From contig NZ_RYYL01000003.1 in the NCBI RefSeq assembly GCF_004378855.1, forward strand, positions 151,792-215,791: a DNA stretch of 64,000 nucleotides, written 5' to 3'. The notes below the pieces were generated by a model that was given only the letters and a program-made list of their open reading frames with translations, was not told the DNA's origin and ran no database searches. A program made the translations under genes and the position numbers. This DNA is from Campylobacter sp. US33a (GTDB lineage Bacteria; Campylobacterota; Campylobacteria; Campylobacterales; Campylobacteraceae). Position 1 is the stretch's first letter; each line of letters starts with the position of its first letter. Of the stretch, positions 21,849 to 32,141 are shown piece after piece.

Positions 21849-24800
21849 ACTTTTTTAACATAAGAACGTTTAAAATACGCCACAAACCCTAAAATAACCA
21901 TTGCTAAAAATCCCCAATAAACATAATCTGGAATTTTCGCAGCCTCTCCTGCTGCATAAGAATGAAGTCCCACAAGGAAATAATTCACCCCAAAATAAGT
22001 CATAATAATACTCCAATAAGCAAACATAGAAATAAGAGCGAAATTATATTGATTTAAAAAGTTCGGTATCATTCTTAAGTGCAAAATGGCAGCATAGACC
22101 AAAATACTCACTAAAGCCCAAGTTTCCTTGGAATCCCAACTCCAATATCTTCCCCAGCTTTCATTTGCCCAAACCGCACCTAAGAAATTTCCAACAGTAA
22201 GTAAACAAAGTCCTAAGATCATTGCCATTTCACTAATTCTTGTCGCTTCGGTAATATTTCTTAATATATTTCCATTGGCTTTTCCATCTTTTCTAAGAAA
22301 ACACATTAAAACTAAAACAAAAATTCCAAGCAAGGCACAAAGTCCTAAAAATCCATAACTTGCAGTAATAACAGATACATGGATACTAAGCCAATAAGAA
22401 TTTAAAACCGGCATAATATTTGTAATTTGCGGATCCATTTCATTAAGATGTGCAACCATTAAAGTTATGCCTGCTAGAATAGAAGTTAAAGATAGCGCTA
22501 TTGGACTTTTACGCGAAAAGAAAATACCTGATAAAGCCAAGGCCCATGCAATATAAACCATACTCTCATAAGCATTACTCCAAGGCGCACGCTCAGCTAA
22601 ATACCATCTAAGTCCGAGCCCTAAAGTATGGATTAAAAACGCAATGATATTAAAAATATAAATAGCTTTAAAAACAAAATTTATTTTTAAACTAGATTTT
22701 AACATCTTGGTGAAAACCAAAAGCAAAAGCAAAATACCTGCAACTAGATAAATTTTAATAAGCTCGACAAAGATTTGTGCTTTATTAACAAAAAGTTCTG
22801 TTTTTATTTTACTATCGCTTGGTATAATCGACGCACCGTATTCATTTTGATAAGCTTTTATATATGTTAAATTCTGATTTGCTTTTTCCCAATCTCCAGT
22901 TTGAATCGCTTGTATTGCAGAATTAATATAATTTTGAAATAAAGTAAAAATAATAGCTTGTTCTTTATTTTGAGTCTGATTCATTGCTTCAAAAAAAGAA
23001 TACCATTCATTATTAATAGCATTTTGAGCAGGGAAAATTTTAAAAAGTTCTCCATAAAATACCAAAGCAACGATATTAAATCTTTCATCGAGCTTGAGTA
23101 TTTCTTTATTAAAAACCCCTCTAGCATTTTGATTTTGACGGTTAGCGTTTTCTACATATCTTTGAATTTTATAAGTATTATCAGCATTTAAAAAATCATT
23201 GTATGAAACATATTTATGATCTATATTTTCATCCAAACCTAAAATTTTAGCAATCTCTTTTCTTACAGCAGCATTTGGTGGCATGGCAATGATTTTTTCA
23301 TCAGCCCATATTTTTGCATTAACCAGCATAGAAAGCATCACCGCATTAGCGTTTTGTCCCTTATAACTTGAGTTTTTATGAACTTTTTCTAAAATTTCCC
23401 TTGCCAAAGTATCAAAAGGAACCATTCTACCACCATTTCTTTGCACGATTAAAGTGCTTAAACTTTTGGCATGCTCGTCTGAAATTTGTGGTAGTTCTTG
23501 TGCTTTAACTTCATTGGTAAAAAACACCAAACTTGCAAAAGCAATAGCAGAAGTATATTTTAAAGCGTCCTTATTGACTAATTTTGCAAGAATTCTAAAC
23601 CTTGAATTTGGATTTAAAATATTTAAAAACATTCCCAAAGAAAGCAAAATATAACCTATATAAGTTGGTATTTTACCAGGATCTTTATTTACCGAAAGTA
23701 CAGTGCCTTTTTCATCCTGATCGTAAGAACTTTGATAAAAACGATATCCTTCATAGTCTAAAACATTATTCATGAAAATCCTATAATCAAATTTTTTGTC
23801 TCCGTGAGTCACAGTGATTTCGCTAGCATAAGACTTTGGAGACATTGAACCCGCATAGCGATCAAGCTGAAAATCTCTCAGATAAACTTCAAAAGGTAGC
23901 TCATGAACAGAAGTATTCCAAGCGATGAAAAATTTCTCTCCACTAAGTTCTACAACACTAGGTTTAGCAAATTCAAAGACAAAAATGTTTGCTTTTTCAC
24001 CCTTATATTCAACCTCTAATTCTAAAGCATTTCTGGCCATTTTCAGATCATGAGGCTGGTATTTGGTATCCATAGCAAAAGTTTTTAAAGAAAGCAAAGG
24101 TTCATTTTTCCACGCACTTGCCTCACCAAATAAAGCAATTAATGAAGTTCTTGCAAGTTCTATCCATCTAGTGCCAAACCATAACCAAAAACTCTCATCT
24201 TCAGGACGATTAATTCCTTGAATTTGAGTGCTTGCATGCAAAGAGGCAAATTGTATTACAAAGCTATTTCCATTTATATTATATAAGCGTTTTTGATCTG
24301 TGCTTGCATTTTTTCCAGCTTTTAAAACACCATTTTCGCCAGTTTGCATAGCAAAAAATTCCAAATCATTGCTGGAGCTAAGATTTAAATTTTGATCAAT
24401 TTTTACATAAGGACTAGGAAGCTTATCAACTAAGAAACCAAAATTAACACCATCAATGGTTTTAATTTCTCCTTGAGTAAGTTTAATGATTTGCGAATTT
24501 CCATTTTTATCCGCTAACATAAAGCTGAGTAAAGCACTAGTATTTTCATCTTCTATCATCACTTCTTTGGCATCTAAAATTAAATTTTTATAACTTAATT
24601 TTGCCTTCTCATCCCCATCTCCGACTTTAAGATTTAATTCAAAATTATTTGCAAAAGGAAGTACGGCTATGTCTTTTTGCATCGCTTGACCATAAATTTT
24701 ATTATCTTTTAAAGTTGAAAATTTAATAAAAGATTTGGAGCTTACGACAACGGAATTAGACTCGTTTTCTCTAATACTTAATATCCCTTCATAACCTCCA

Positions 24801-25090
24801 TAACGAGTCATTGCAGAACCTAAAAGAATGAATAAAAAAGAAAGATGAAAGAGCATCAATGGAAATTTTTTCAACATAAACATTTTGTAAGTAAACATTG
24901 CACAAAGCAAATTTATGCCCAATAAAAGCTGCAAAAAACCAAACCATAAAGTACCATAAATCATAGCCCAAGCAGTAGGTGTTCCATAAGCACTTTCTAT
25001 AAAAGTTGCTAAACCGCTAAAAAAAGCAAAAAGTAAAAATAGTATGATAGAATTTTTAATATTCCCAATACTTTTGATTATTGTTCTCAT
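21845..25090 (-). CDS. ccsBA: Fused cytochrome c synthase CcsB-CcsA (ResB-ResC)
   Basis: A 1081-residue polytopic protein that carries haem across the inner membrane and attaches it to CxxCH motifs of apocytochromes (System II). The N-terminal part (about 1-500) is ResB-like with a large periplasmic domain. The C-terminal part (about 800-1081) is CcsA-like with the haem-binding WGRYWSWDSKETW motif near residue 990 and conserved His residues in adjacent helices. The fusion is characteristic of Campylobacter and Helicobacter. The next plus-direction neighbour, the liv operon, ends 127 bases upstream of its start. Confidence 0.96.
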   Translation of the reverse strand: MRTIIKSIGNIKNSIILFLLFAFFSGLATFIESAYGTPTAWAMIYGTLWFGFLQLLLGINLLCAMFTYKMFMLKKFPLMLFHLSFLFILLGSAMTRYGGYEGILSIRENESNSVVVSSKSFIKFSTLKDNKIYGQAMQKDIAVLPFANNFELNLKVGDGDEKAKLSYKNLILDAKEVMIEDENTSALLSFMLADKNGNSQIIKLTQGEIKTIDGVNFGFLVDKLPSPYVKIDQNLNLSSSNDLEFFAMQTGENGVLKAGKNASTDQKRLYNINGNSFVIQFASLHASTQIQGINRPEDESFWLWFGTRWIELARTSLIALFGEASAWKNEPLLSLKTFAMDTKYQPHDLKMARNALELEVEYKGEKANIFVFEFAKPSVVELSGEKFFIAWNTSVHELPFEVYLRDFQLDRYAGSMSPKSYASEITVTHGDKKFDYRIFMNNVLDYEGYRFYQSSYDQDEKGTVLSVNKDPGKIPTYIGYILLSLGMFLNILNPNSRFRILAKLVNKDALKYTSAIAFASLVFFTNEVKAQELPQISDEHAKSLSTLIVQRNGGRMVPFDTLAREILEKVHKNSSYKGQNANAVMLSMLVNAKIWADEKIIAMPPNAAVRKEIAKILGLDENIDHKYVSYNDFLNADNTYKIQRYVENANRQNQNARGVFNKEILKLDERFNIVALVFYGELFKIFPAQNAINNEWYSFFEAMNQTQNKEQAIIFTLFQNYINSAIQAIQTGDWEKANQNLTYIKAYQNEYGASIIPSDSKIKTELFVNKAQIFVELIKIYLVAGILLLLLVFTKMLKSSLKINFVFKAIYIFNIIAFLIHTLGLGLRWYLAERAPWSNAYESMVYIAWALALSGIFFSRKSPIALSLTSILAGITLMVAHLNEMDPQITNIMPVLNSYWLSIHVSVITASYGFLGLCALLGIFVLVLMCFLRKDGKANGNILRNITEATRISEMAMILGLCLLTVGNFLGAVWANESWGRYWSWDSKETWALVSILVYAAILHLRMIPNFLNQYNFALISMFAYWSIIMTYFGVNYFLVGLHSYAAGEAAKIPDYVYWGFLAMVILGFVAYFKRSYVKKV

Positions 25091-25217
25091 TTAGACCTTC
25101 TTTTTGATAATTTAAAAAAACAAATTATAAATCAGAGTATTTAACTCTTTGTAACATTTATAAGAAAATAAATATACTTCAATGATTTTGATAAAGCAAT
25201 TACTTTTAGTAACAAAA

Positions 25218-25913
25218 TCACACACCTAAGTATTTTTTGCGAATCTCATCATCACCTATAATATCACTAGCTTTACCGTGCATAGGAATTTTTCCATTTT
25301 CTAAAACATAAGCATAATCACTGATTTTTAAAGCAGAATAAGCATTTTGTTCTACTAAAAGTATAGTAATACCCTCTTCTTTTAAACGCACTATGGTATC
25401 AAAAACTTCTCCAACAATTTTAGGCGCAAGTCCCAAAGAAGGTTCGTCAAGCATTAAAAGCTTAGGTTCGCTCATCAAAGCTCTTGAGATAGCAAGCATT
25501 TGTGCTTCTCCTCCACTTAAAGTTCCAGCTAAAGCGTTCTTTTTGCTTGCAAGTCTAGGGAAAATTTTATACATTTGCTCCCTTAAGTGCTCATAATTTT
25601 CAGCGTTATTAAATGCTCCAATTTTTAAATTCTCATCAATGCTAAGATTAATAAAAACACGCCTACCTTCAGGAACTAAAGCTATACCTTTTTCTACTAA
25701 AGTATGAGTAAGATGTCTTTTGGTATCATAACCCAAAAAATTAATCTCCCCTTTTCTTTTAACGATATTAAGCATTGCATTTAAGGTGGAAGTTTTTCCA
25801 GCACCATTAGAGCCTATTAAAGAAACAATATGTCCTGTTTCTACTTTAAAATCAATACCTTTAACCGCTTCAATCAAACCATAATAAACATGCAAATTCT
25901 TAACTACTAGCAT
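25218..25913 (-). CDS. livF: Branched-chain amino acid ABC transporter ATPase LivF
   Basis: Peripheral ATPase of the Liv importer. Walker A GSNGAGKT (about 34-41), the signature LSGGEAQMLAISRALM (about 127-142), Walker B LLMLDEPSLGLAP and the H-loop region LLVEQN are present. The 231-residue length fits LivF. It overlaps livG by 14 bases and is the last gene of livJKHMGF on the minus strand. Confidence 0.95.
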   Translation of the reverse strand: MLVVKNLHVYYGLIEAVKGIDFKVETGHIVSLIGSNGAGKTSTLNAMLNIVKRKGEINFLGYDTKRHLTHTLVEKGIALVPEGRRVFINLSIDENLKIGAFNNAENYEHLREQMYKIFPRLASKKNALAGTLSGGEAQMLAISRALMSEPKLLMLDEPSLGLAPKIVGEVFDTIVRLKEEGITILLVEQNAYSALKISDYAYVLENGKIPMHGKASDIIGDDEIRKKYLGV

Positions 25914-26670
25914 TAAAATCCCCTAAATAAGCCGCTATAACATCTTTGTTTTCTACTGCATCGCTAACCTTGCCTTCAAAAATTGTTTTACCATAATCTA
26001 AAACCAAAACTCTATCGCAAAGCTTGTTTACAAATTTCATATCATGTTCTATAAGCAACACGCTAATCTTATAATCTTTTCTTAATTTAAAAATAAGTTC
26101 TGCAAGCTCATCGCTTTCTGCTCCATTCATTCCAGCAGCTGGTTCGTCAAGCAAAAGGAGTCTTGGACTTGTCGCCATAGCTCTTGCAATCTCTACTTTT
26201 CTTTGTTGTCCATAGCTCAAACTCGTAGCCTTTTCTTGTGCAAGCTCCGCAATACCAAGTTCTTCTAAAAGCTCATAAGCCTTAGTTTGAAATTCTTTTT
26301 CTACTTTTCTAAAACGCCCAAAATGTAAAAAAGCTTCAAAAATACTATACTTCATTTGATGATTAAAACCTATTAATACATTTTCTAACACATTCATACT
26401 TGAAAAAAGGCGTATGTTTTGAAAGGTTCGCGCTATCCCCAAATGCACTATTTTATGTGGTTTTAAATGATCTATCCTTTGATTTTTAAAAAAAACCTTA
26501 CCGCTTGTAGGTTTATAATTTCCGGTAATAATATTAAAAAGTGTAGTTTTGCCAGCACCATTTGGTCCAATAAGTCCAAAAATTTCACCCTCATTGATAC
26601 AAAAAGAAGTTTCATTTATAGCTTTTACTCCACCAAAGCTCTTAGAAATTTTTTCCAAATTAAGTATCAT
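25900..26670 (-). CDS. livG: Branched-chain amino acid ABC transporter ATPase LivG
   Basis: Second ATPase of the importer. The 256-residue protein carries GPNGAGKT (about 35-42), the typical LivG stretch [28 protein letters not shown] as signature and [12 protein letters not shown] as Walker B, followed by [10 protein letters not shown]. It overlaps livF by 14 bases and livM by four, so translation is coupled. Confidence 0.95.
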   Translation of the reverse strand: MILNLEKISKSFGGVKAINETSFCINEGEIFGLIGPNGAGKTTLFNIITGNYKPTSGKVFFKNQRIDHLKPHKIVHLGIARTFQNIRLFSSMNVLENVLIGFNHQMKYSIFEAFLHFGRFRKVEKEFQTKAYELLEELGIAELAQEKATSLSYGQQRKVEIARAMATSPRLLLLDEPAAGMNGAESDELAELIFKLRKDYKISVLLIEHDMKFVNKLCDRVLVLDYGKTIFEGKVSDAVENKDVIAAYLGDFNASS

Positions 26671-27734
26671 TGTTTTCTCCCATTTTTAGGGTTTTTCTTA
26701 AATTTCAAAAAGTCTAAAAGCTCTTTATCTCCCATTAAACCTTTTCGTGCAAAAAGCATAACAAGAATAAGCGCCAATGAAAAAACAACCATTCTAAGTC
26801 CTGGTCTTGCTTCAGTTTGATAACCAAAAATATTCATACTTTCATCTAAAAATCTTAGCCATTCACTTCCACCTATTACCAAAACAGCTCCAATAATTGC
26901 CCCAGTTGTTGATCCTAGTCCGCCCAAAACAATAATAATCAATAATTGAAAAGTTAGCAAAAAGTCAAATTGTTCCGGAGAAACAGAAGCTAAAAAGTAT
27001 GCCAAAAGTCCGCCACCTACACCTTCTAAAAACGCCGAAGTGCCAAAAGCTAATGTTTTAATCCAAAAAGTATGAATTCCCATCGCACTAGCGGCATCCT
27101 CATCATCTCTTATGGCTTTCATAGCTCTACCGTATTTTGAATAGGTAATATTTAAAATAAGAATAACAGAAATAATTGCTATACCACCTGCCCAATAAAT
27201 AAGATCTGAAGACTTAGGCAAATCACTAGAGCTTAAAGTAAGCCCCAAAGAACCATTGGTTATTGAAGGAAAATTAATTGCCAAAAGCTTAATGATAATA
27301 CCAAAACCTAAAGTTACAATAGCCAAATAATCCCCTCTTACGCGAAAAACAGCAAAAGAAAGAATAAAAGAAAGCAAACAAGAAAAAAATCCAGCCGCCA
27401 ATAAAGCTAAAATAAAATTTGGAGAATGAAAAGCTAAGATAAAAGTGCTTGGATCCTCTAATGAAAATTGATCGATTTTGCTTTCGCTATTTAAAAGCAA
27501 CAAGGCTGTTACATAAGCTCCTATGGCTACAAAACCATTGGGCTCGAGTGAAAATTGCCCTGTAACTCCGTTGATAAGATTGTAACTGATAGCCAAAATA
27601 ATAAAAATAGCAATATTGCTTAATATTCTTTCTCCATAATCATCAAAAAAATACGGAGAAACAATAATAAAAGCGATAGCAATAATTAAAAATAATAAAT
27701 GAAAAAACTTGTTTTCAATTTTAGTGAAATCCAT
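26667..27734 (-). CDS. livM: Branched-chain amino acid ABC transporter permease LivM
   Basis: Inner-membrane permease with about nine to ten hydrophobic helices. The motif [16 protein letters not shown] and the cytoplasmic loop [20 protein letters not shown] are conserved in LivM and couple to the ATPases. Length 355 residues. The start at 27734 lies two bases from the livH stop, and the gene ends with a four-base overlap into livG. Confidence 0.95.
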   Translation of the reverse strand: MDFTKIENKFFHLLFLIIAIAFIIVSPYFFDDYGERILSNIAIFIILAISYNLINGVTGQFSLEPNGFVAIGAYVTALLLLNSESKIDQFSLEDPSTFILAFHSPNFILALLAAGFFSCLLSFILSFAVFRVRGDYLAIVTLGFGIIIKLLAINFPSITNGSLGLTLSSSDLPKSSDLIYWAGGIAIISVILILNITYSKYGRAMKAIRDDEDAASAMGIHTFWIKTLAFGTSAFLEGVGGGLLAYFLASVSPEQFDFLLTFQLLIIIVLGGLGSTTGAIIGAVLVIGGSEWLRFLDESMNIFGYQTEARPGLRMVVFSLALILVMLFARKGLMGDKELLDFLKFKKNPKNGRKQ

Positions 27735-27736
27735 AT

Positions 27737-28633
27737 TTAAAACCTACTTTTTTCAAAATTAATACCCAAAATTCCTGTGGGTTTAAAGAGTAAAATAAAT
27801 ACCAAGAAAATAAAAGCGAAAGCATCTTTAAATCCTGCCATTTCTGGAATTAAAGCCACGAAAACAACTTCGGTAAAACCAATGATTAATCCGCCTAAAA
27901 CCGCACCTACAACCGACCCAATACCTCCTAAAACCGCAGCTGCAAAAGCTTTAAGTCCTATTAAAGTTCCCATAGTAGGATCAACGGAAGGATAACTACT
28001 TGCCCAAAAAACACCGCCAACTGCAGCCAAAGCAGAACCCAAAGCAAATACAATAGCAATAATTTTATTTGCATCAATTCCCATTAAATTTACAGTATGT
28101 ATATCAAAAGCTAAAGCTCTAATGGCAATACCATACTTGCTTTTATAAAGTATAAAAAGCACAATAAGTAAAATTAATAAAGTTAAAATTGGTATTACTA
28201 TATTAATCACGCTCATACTAATACTACCAAAATTTATCACCTCTTGAAGGTATTCAGGAACTTCAAAAAATCTTGGTGTAGAACCAAAAAACATATTGAA
28301 AAGATTTTGTATCAAATAACTAATACCAATAGCTGTAATAAGCAAAGAAATCCGAGGAGCTTTTCTTAAGGGTTTATAGGCAATTTTATCAATAGCTATA
28401 CCCACACAAGCTGCAAAAATCATCGCCAAAGATAAGGCCCCTAAAAAAGGGACTCCCATAGAAGTCACGCAAAAAAGTGCAGCATATGCACCCACCATCA
28501 TAATATCGCCATGTGCAAAATTTATAAGTCTTAAAACACCATAAACCATTGTATAACCTATGGCAATAAGTGCATACATGCTGCCAAGACTAAAACCATT
28601 AATAAGTTGTTGAATTAATAAAGTAGAATCCAT
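27737..28633 (-). CDS. livH: Branched-chain amino acid ABC transporter permease LivH
   Basis: Second permease subunit (298 residues, about eight spans). Conserved elements are QQLINGFSLGSMYALIAIGYTMVYG at the N-terminus, INFAHGDIMMVGAY and the EAA-like GIAIRALAFDIHTVNLMGID. It sits seven bases after livK and two before livM. With LivM it forms the translocation path for Leu, Ile and Val (specificity by family). Confidence 0.95.
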   Translation of the reverse strand: MDSTLLIQQLINGFSLGSMYALIAIGYTMVYGVLRLINFAHGDIMMVGAYAALFCVTSMGVPFLGALSLAMIFAACVGIAIDKIAYKPLRKAPRISLLITAIGISYLIQNLFNMFFGSTPRFFEVPEYLQEVINFGSISMSVINIVIPILTLLILLIVLFILYKSKYGIAIRALAFDIHTVNLMGIDANKIIAIVFALGSALAAVGGVFWASSYPSVDPTMGTLIGLKAFAAAVLGGIGSVVGAVLGGLIIGFTEVVFVALIPEMAGFKDAFAFIFLVFILLFKPTGILGINFEKSRF

Positions 28634-28640
28634 TTTTTTC

Positions 28641-29753
28641 CTAAGGGTTAATTAAATCTTTATAACTTTGTTTTTGATTTTTAATTTCTTTTACTACTAC
28701 TGATCTAGTCGCATTGCCACTTTTATCAATGCTTATAACTCCGCTTACACCTTCATAATTATTGGTTTGATGAATTTTATCATTGACACAAGCTGGAGTG
28801 AGATTATCAACACAACGATTCATTGCATCAAACATTACAAAATATGCATCTGCACCCATTGCTGAAAAATTAGGCACTTCTTTAGAACCTTTAACTTTCG
28901 AATAAGCACCGATAAATTCTTTACTAAGCTTAGTAGGAGGGTTGTTATAATCAAAACTATCAGTAAAAATATAACCTTCGCTTGCATCTTGTGCAAGTTT
29001 AACAAAAGTCTCATCTGCTACGCCATCAGCTGAACCCATAGGCAATTTAAGTCCTGCGTTTTGAGCTTGGCGCACAAACAATGAGGCTTCATTATAATAA
29101 ATTGGCAAATATACAAATTCAGGATTTAGTTTTTGAATTTGAGAAATAATGGCTTTATAATCTTTATCTCCCGAGCTCACACGCAACTTAGCCAAAATTT
29201 TACCGCCATTGGCTATAAATTCTTTTTCAAAAGCCTTTGCAAGTCCTAAAGAATAATCTGTCGTTTGATCCATTACAATAACAGCATTTTTATAATGAAG
29301 TTTAGAAAAAACATATTTTGCCAAAGATGAACCTTGAAAGCTATCCATAAAACATACACGACTAGAATAATTCTTTTTATTAAGTAATTTATCCCCAGTT
29401 GCAGCTGGAGCAATTACGGGTATTTTATTCTCTTCTGCTACTCTCATTACTTGCAAGGTATTAGCCGTTACCATTTCGCCAATAAGACCTATAACTTTAT
29501 CTTGAGAAACAAGTCTAGTGGCCGCAGTAGAAGATTCTATTTTATCCCCTTTAGTATCTACAACGACGAGATTGATTTTATCTCCGTTTTTAAGAGTATT
29601 TTGCATAGAATTTGCAATTTTTATCCCATCAAGCGCACTTTGTCCATAAGCTGCTGTAGCACCAGTTAAGGGCATTACTATACCTATATTAATTTCTTTA
29701 GCTTGCAAGCTTAGAGTTAAAGCACAAAGGATAATTAAACCAATTTTTTTCAC
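28641..29753 (-). CDS. livK: Branched-chain amino acid-binding protein LivK
   Basis: Periplasmic binding protein of the importer (370 residues). A signal peptide covers about 1-18 (MKKIGLIILCALTLSLQAKE). The mature part shows the family start INIGIVMPLTGATAAYGQ and ends in NNYEGVSGVISIDKSG, a type I Peripla_BP fold. It is clearly paralogous to the adjacent upstream protein LivJ, with long identical stretches. Eleven bases separate the two genes. Confidence 0.93.
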   Translation of the reverse strand: MKKIGLIILCALTLSLQAKEINIGIVMPLTGATAAYGQSALDGIKIANSMQNTLKNGDKINLVVVDTKGDKIESSTAATRLVSQDKVIGLIGEMVTANTLQVMRVAEENKIPVIAPAATGDKLLNKKNYSSRVCFMDSFQGSSLAKYVFSKLHYKNAVIVMDQTTDYSLGLAKAFEKEFIANGGKILAKLRVSSGDKDYKAIISQIQKLNPEFVYLPIYYNEASLFVRQAQNAGLKLPMGSADGVADETFVKLAQDASEGYIFTDSFDYNNPPTKLSKEFIGAYSKVKGSKEVPNFSAMGADAYFVMFDAMNRCVDNLTPACVNDKIHQTNNYEGVSGVISIDKSGNATRSVVVKEIKNQKQSYKDLINP

Positions 29754-29764
29754 TTTTAAACTCC

Positions 29765-30880
29765 TTAAGGATTGATTGTTGTTTTATAAACTTGTTGTTG
29801 ATTTTTAATTTCTTTTATCACTACTGATCTTGAAGCATTTCCGCTTTTATCAATGCTTATGATACCACCAACTCCTTCATAATTATTGGTTTGATGAATT
29901 TTATCATTGACACAAGCTGGAGTAAGATTATCTTTGCATTGATTCATAGCATTAAGCATTACATAATAAGCATCTGCACCCATTGCTGAAAATGCAGGTA
30001 AAGCTTTGCTATTTTTTTCTTTTTCATAAGCACTAATAAATTTGCGTCCCAAATTTGTGCTTGGGTTATTATAATCAAAGCTATCAGTAAAAACCACACC
30101 ATTAACAGCATCACCACCAAGATCGATAAAAGTTTGATTATTTACCCCATCTCCTGCAGAAAATAATTTATCAAAACCTGTTTGTCTTGCTTGTCTTGCA
30201 ATCAAAGCAGCTTCTGGATGATAAATTGGCATATAAACAAAATCAGGATTTAAACTTTTAAGCTGCGAAGCAATAGCTTTAAAATCTTTATCCCCTGAAG
30301 AAATGGTAAGCTTTTTAATAACCTTTCCGCCTTTAGCCTTAAATTCTTTTTCAAAAGCCTTTGCAAGTCCTAAAGAATAAACATTGCTTTGATCTACAAT
30401 CACAACAACACTTTGCAAACCTAAGTCTTTATAGGCATAAGTAGCAAATTTATCTCCTTGAAAACTATCCATAAAACACACACGACTTGCATAAGTTTTT
30501 TTATCTAAAAGCTTATCTCCTGAAGCTACTGGGGCAATAACTGGAACTTTTTTATCTTCAGCAATAGAAATAACTTGCATGGTATTTGGAGTAACAGCCT
30601 CTCCAATAAGTCCTACAACCTTATCTTGAGAAATAAGTCTTGTAGTCGCAGTTGAAGTTTCAATTTTATCCCCTTTAGTATCTACAACTACCAATTTTAC
30701 TTTATCTCCATTGTCCAAAGTAGGATTAAGTTTATTGGCAAGCTCAATACCTGTATAAACATCCTGTCCATAAGCCGCTAAAGATCCTGTTAAAGGCAAT
30801 ACAATACCTAAATTAACTTCTTTACCATAAGCTAAATTAGCCAAAAGTAAAGCACCTAATAACAAACTTCTTTTTTTCAT
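29765..30880 (-). CDS. livJ: Branched-chain amino acid-binding protein LivJ
   Basis: First gene of the liv operon (371 residues) encoding a second periplasmic binding protein. Signal peptide about 1-19 (MKKRSLLLGALLLANLAYG). The mature sequence has VNLGIVLPLTGSLAAYGQ, CFMDSFQGDKFATYAY and NNYEGVGGIISIDKSG. The pair LivJ/LivK arose by tandem duplication and may differ in substrate preference. AAGGAGATTTT precedes the ATG; the preceding cytochrome gene ends 23 bases upstream. Confidence 0.93.
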   Translation of the reverse strand: MKKRSLLLGALLLANLAYGKEVNLGIVLPLTGSLAAYGQDVYTGIELANKLNPTLDNGDKVKLVVVDTKGDKIETSTATTRLISQDKVVGLIGEAVTPNTMQVISIAEDKKVPVIAPVASGDKLLDKKTYASRVCFMDSFQGDKFATYAYKDLGLQSVVVIVDQSNVYSLGLAKAFEKEFKAKGGKVIKKLTISSGDKDFKAIASQLKSLNPDFVYMPIYHPEAALIARQARQTGFDKLFSAGDGVNNQTFIDLGGDAVNGVVFTDSFDYNNPSTNLGRKFISAYEKEKNSKALPAFSAMGADAYYVMLNAMNQCKDNLTPACVNDKIHQTNNYEGVGGIISIDKSGNASRSVVIKEIKNQQQVYKTTINP

Positions 30881-30903
30881 AAAATCTCCTTAATTAAAAT
30901 TAA

Positions 30904-31338
30904 TCATTTAATAAAAGTTCCGTGTTTTGTTTTTTTCTCAGGCTCTTCTTCAAGCAAGTCTTTTGCTTGCATCTCTATAGCAAAATTCCCACCCTTTAAA
31001 TAAGCAATAATATAATTCATCTCATCATGACTTAAAGAATTTGCATAAGGTAGCATTTGAATTCTTGTAGCAGACTGTTCTCCACTTGCATTAGTCGTAT
31101 AATCAATCAATGCTGATTTAATATCAGCAGGCTCCATATTGCGAAGTATTCTTGAACCAGCAACAATTTTTTCCCCATTATCGCCATGACAAATATGGCA
31201 TTTTTTTTCAAAATACAATTCCTTTGCCTTAGCCATATCATAACTAGCACCATCAAAAGTATAAGAAAATAGAGATTTTAAACTAATCCCAAAACCAAAA
31301 GTAAAACAAATAATGAGTATAAACAATATACGAAACAT
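30904..31338 (-). CDS. Periplasmic c-type cytochrome
   Basis: A 144-residue protein with an N-terminal membrane anchor or signal (about 1-22) and one haem motif, CHICH at residues 47-51 (KKCHICHGDNG). The downstream MLPYANSLSHDEMNYIIAYL provides the distal methionine region expected for a class I cytochrome c. It probably serves as an electron carrier; the partner is unknown. It matches Cj1020c by position, upstream of livJ, and its maturation would depend on the CcsBA encoded a few genes on. Confidence 0.9.
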   Translation of the reverse strand: MFRILFILIICFTFGFGISLKSLFSYTFDGASYDMAKAKELYFEKKCHICHGDNGEKIVAGSRILRNMEPADIKSALIDYTTNASGEQSATRIQMLPYANSLSHDEMNYIIAYLKGGNFAIEMQAKDLLEEEPEKKTKHGTFIK

Positions 31339-31398
31339 AAAAAAACCTTTTATAAAATAAACGCAATTATATAAAAAAATGATAACAATTTCTATCTT

Positions 31399-31602
31399 TT
31401 ATTTAATAGTGATATTTGTAGTAGCACGATTAGATTTCTTATTATTTTGCTTTAAATTTCCCTTAACTCTTTGATTTTCATAGCGATAACGAATAGTTCC
31501 CGAAACTTCTACATCTTCAAACACATCATCTAAAGGGGTAGCATGTGCAAAAGTGCTTAATATAAAAATAGAGATGGTGCACAAAATGATTCTTTTCATC
31601 AT
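31399..31602 (-). pseudogene. Truncated major outer membrane porin (MOMP) N-terminal fragment
   Basis: Only 67 codons remain. They encode a signal peptide (about 1-22, MMKRIILCTISIFILSTFAHA) followed by TPLDDVFEDVEVSGTIRYRY, which closely resembles the mature start of PorA ([20 protein letters not shown], from memory), then ANRATTNITIK-type residues and a TAA. The full porin is about 420 residues. No further porin sequence lies in the 60 bases before the cytochrome gene. AAGGAGAAA remains upstream, so a secreted peptide might still be made, but the gene is a remnant. Confidence 0.75.
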
Positions 31603-31769
31603 TTTCTCCTTATATTTTTAAACTTCAAAGATTATACCAAAAGAAATATTAACTTGATATTTGAAAATAAATTTTCATCTTGTTTTTCTTTAAGCGTGTA
31701 TTTTGATATTGCTTAAAGTTGATTTTGATACAATTAGATATTTTTAAGTATTACACAAAAAGGTTAAAA

Positions 31770-32141
31770 ATGCTGATTTTAGGACACAAGCTCGTAGAAA
31801 GTAAAAATTTTACTTTTGTTAAAGAATTTACAAAAAATACTGATGAAATTTTTTGCATAAAATACAATGAAAAATTAATACAAAAATTAAAAACAAATCA
31901 CAAAGAATTTGCAATATTTATAGAAAATAAAAATGAAATTTTTCTCGCCAATGCCTTGGGTGCCAAATTTCTAATTTTTAAAGATAAAAATCTAGCCAAA
32001 TTTGCCGTTAAAGTAGCCGAATTTTATCTTTTTGATAGTAAAATTTTATTTTTAGTTGATGATTTTAAAAATTTAGAAGAATTTTATGAACTTGGCGTAG
32101 ATGGTGTGATTTTAAAAACTTTTATACGAAATTTCAGCTAA
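31770..32141 (+). CDS. Conserved hypothetical protein (123 aa)
   Basis: A small soluble protein with alternating beta/alpha pattern (MLILGHKLVES, FAIFIENKNEIFLANALGAK, KILFLVDDFKNLEEFYELGV). I do not recognise a catalytic motif; the fold could be a degraded Rossmann- or receiver-like domain. The ATG at 31770 has AAGG eight bases upstream; an in-frame ATG at 31719 has none and would extend into a promoter-like stretch with TACAAT. It overlaps hydD convergently by 30 bases. Confidence 0.7.
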   Translation: MLILGHKLVESKNFTFVKEFTKNTDEIFCIKYNEKLIQKLKTNHKEFAIFIENKNEIFLANALGAKFLIFKDKNLAKFAVKVAEFYLFDSKILFLVDDFKNLEEFYELGVDGVILKTFIRNFS

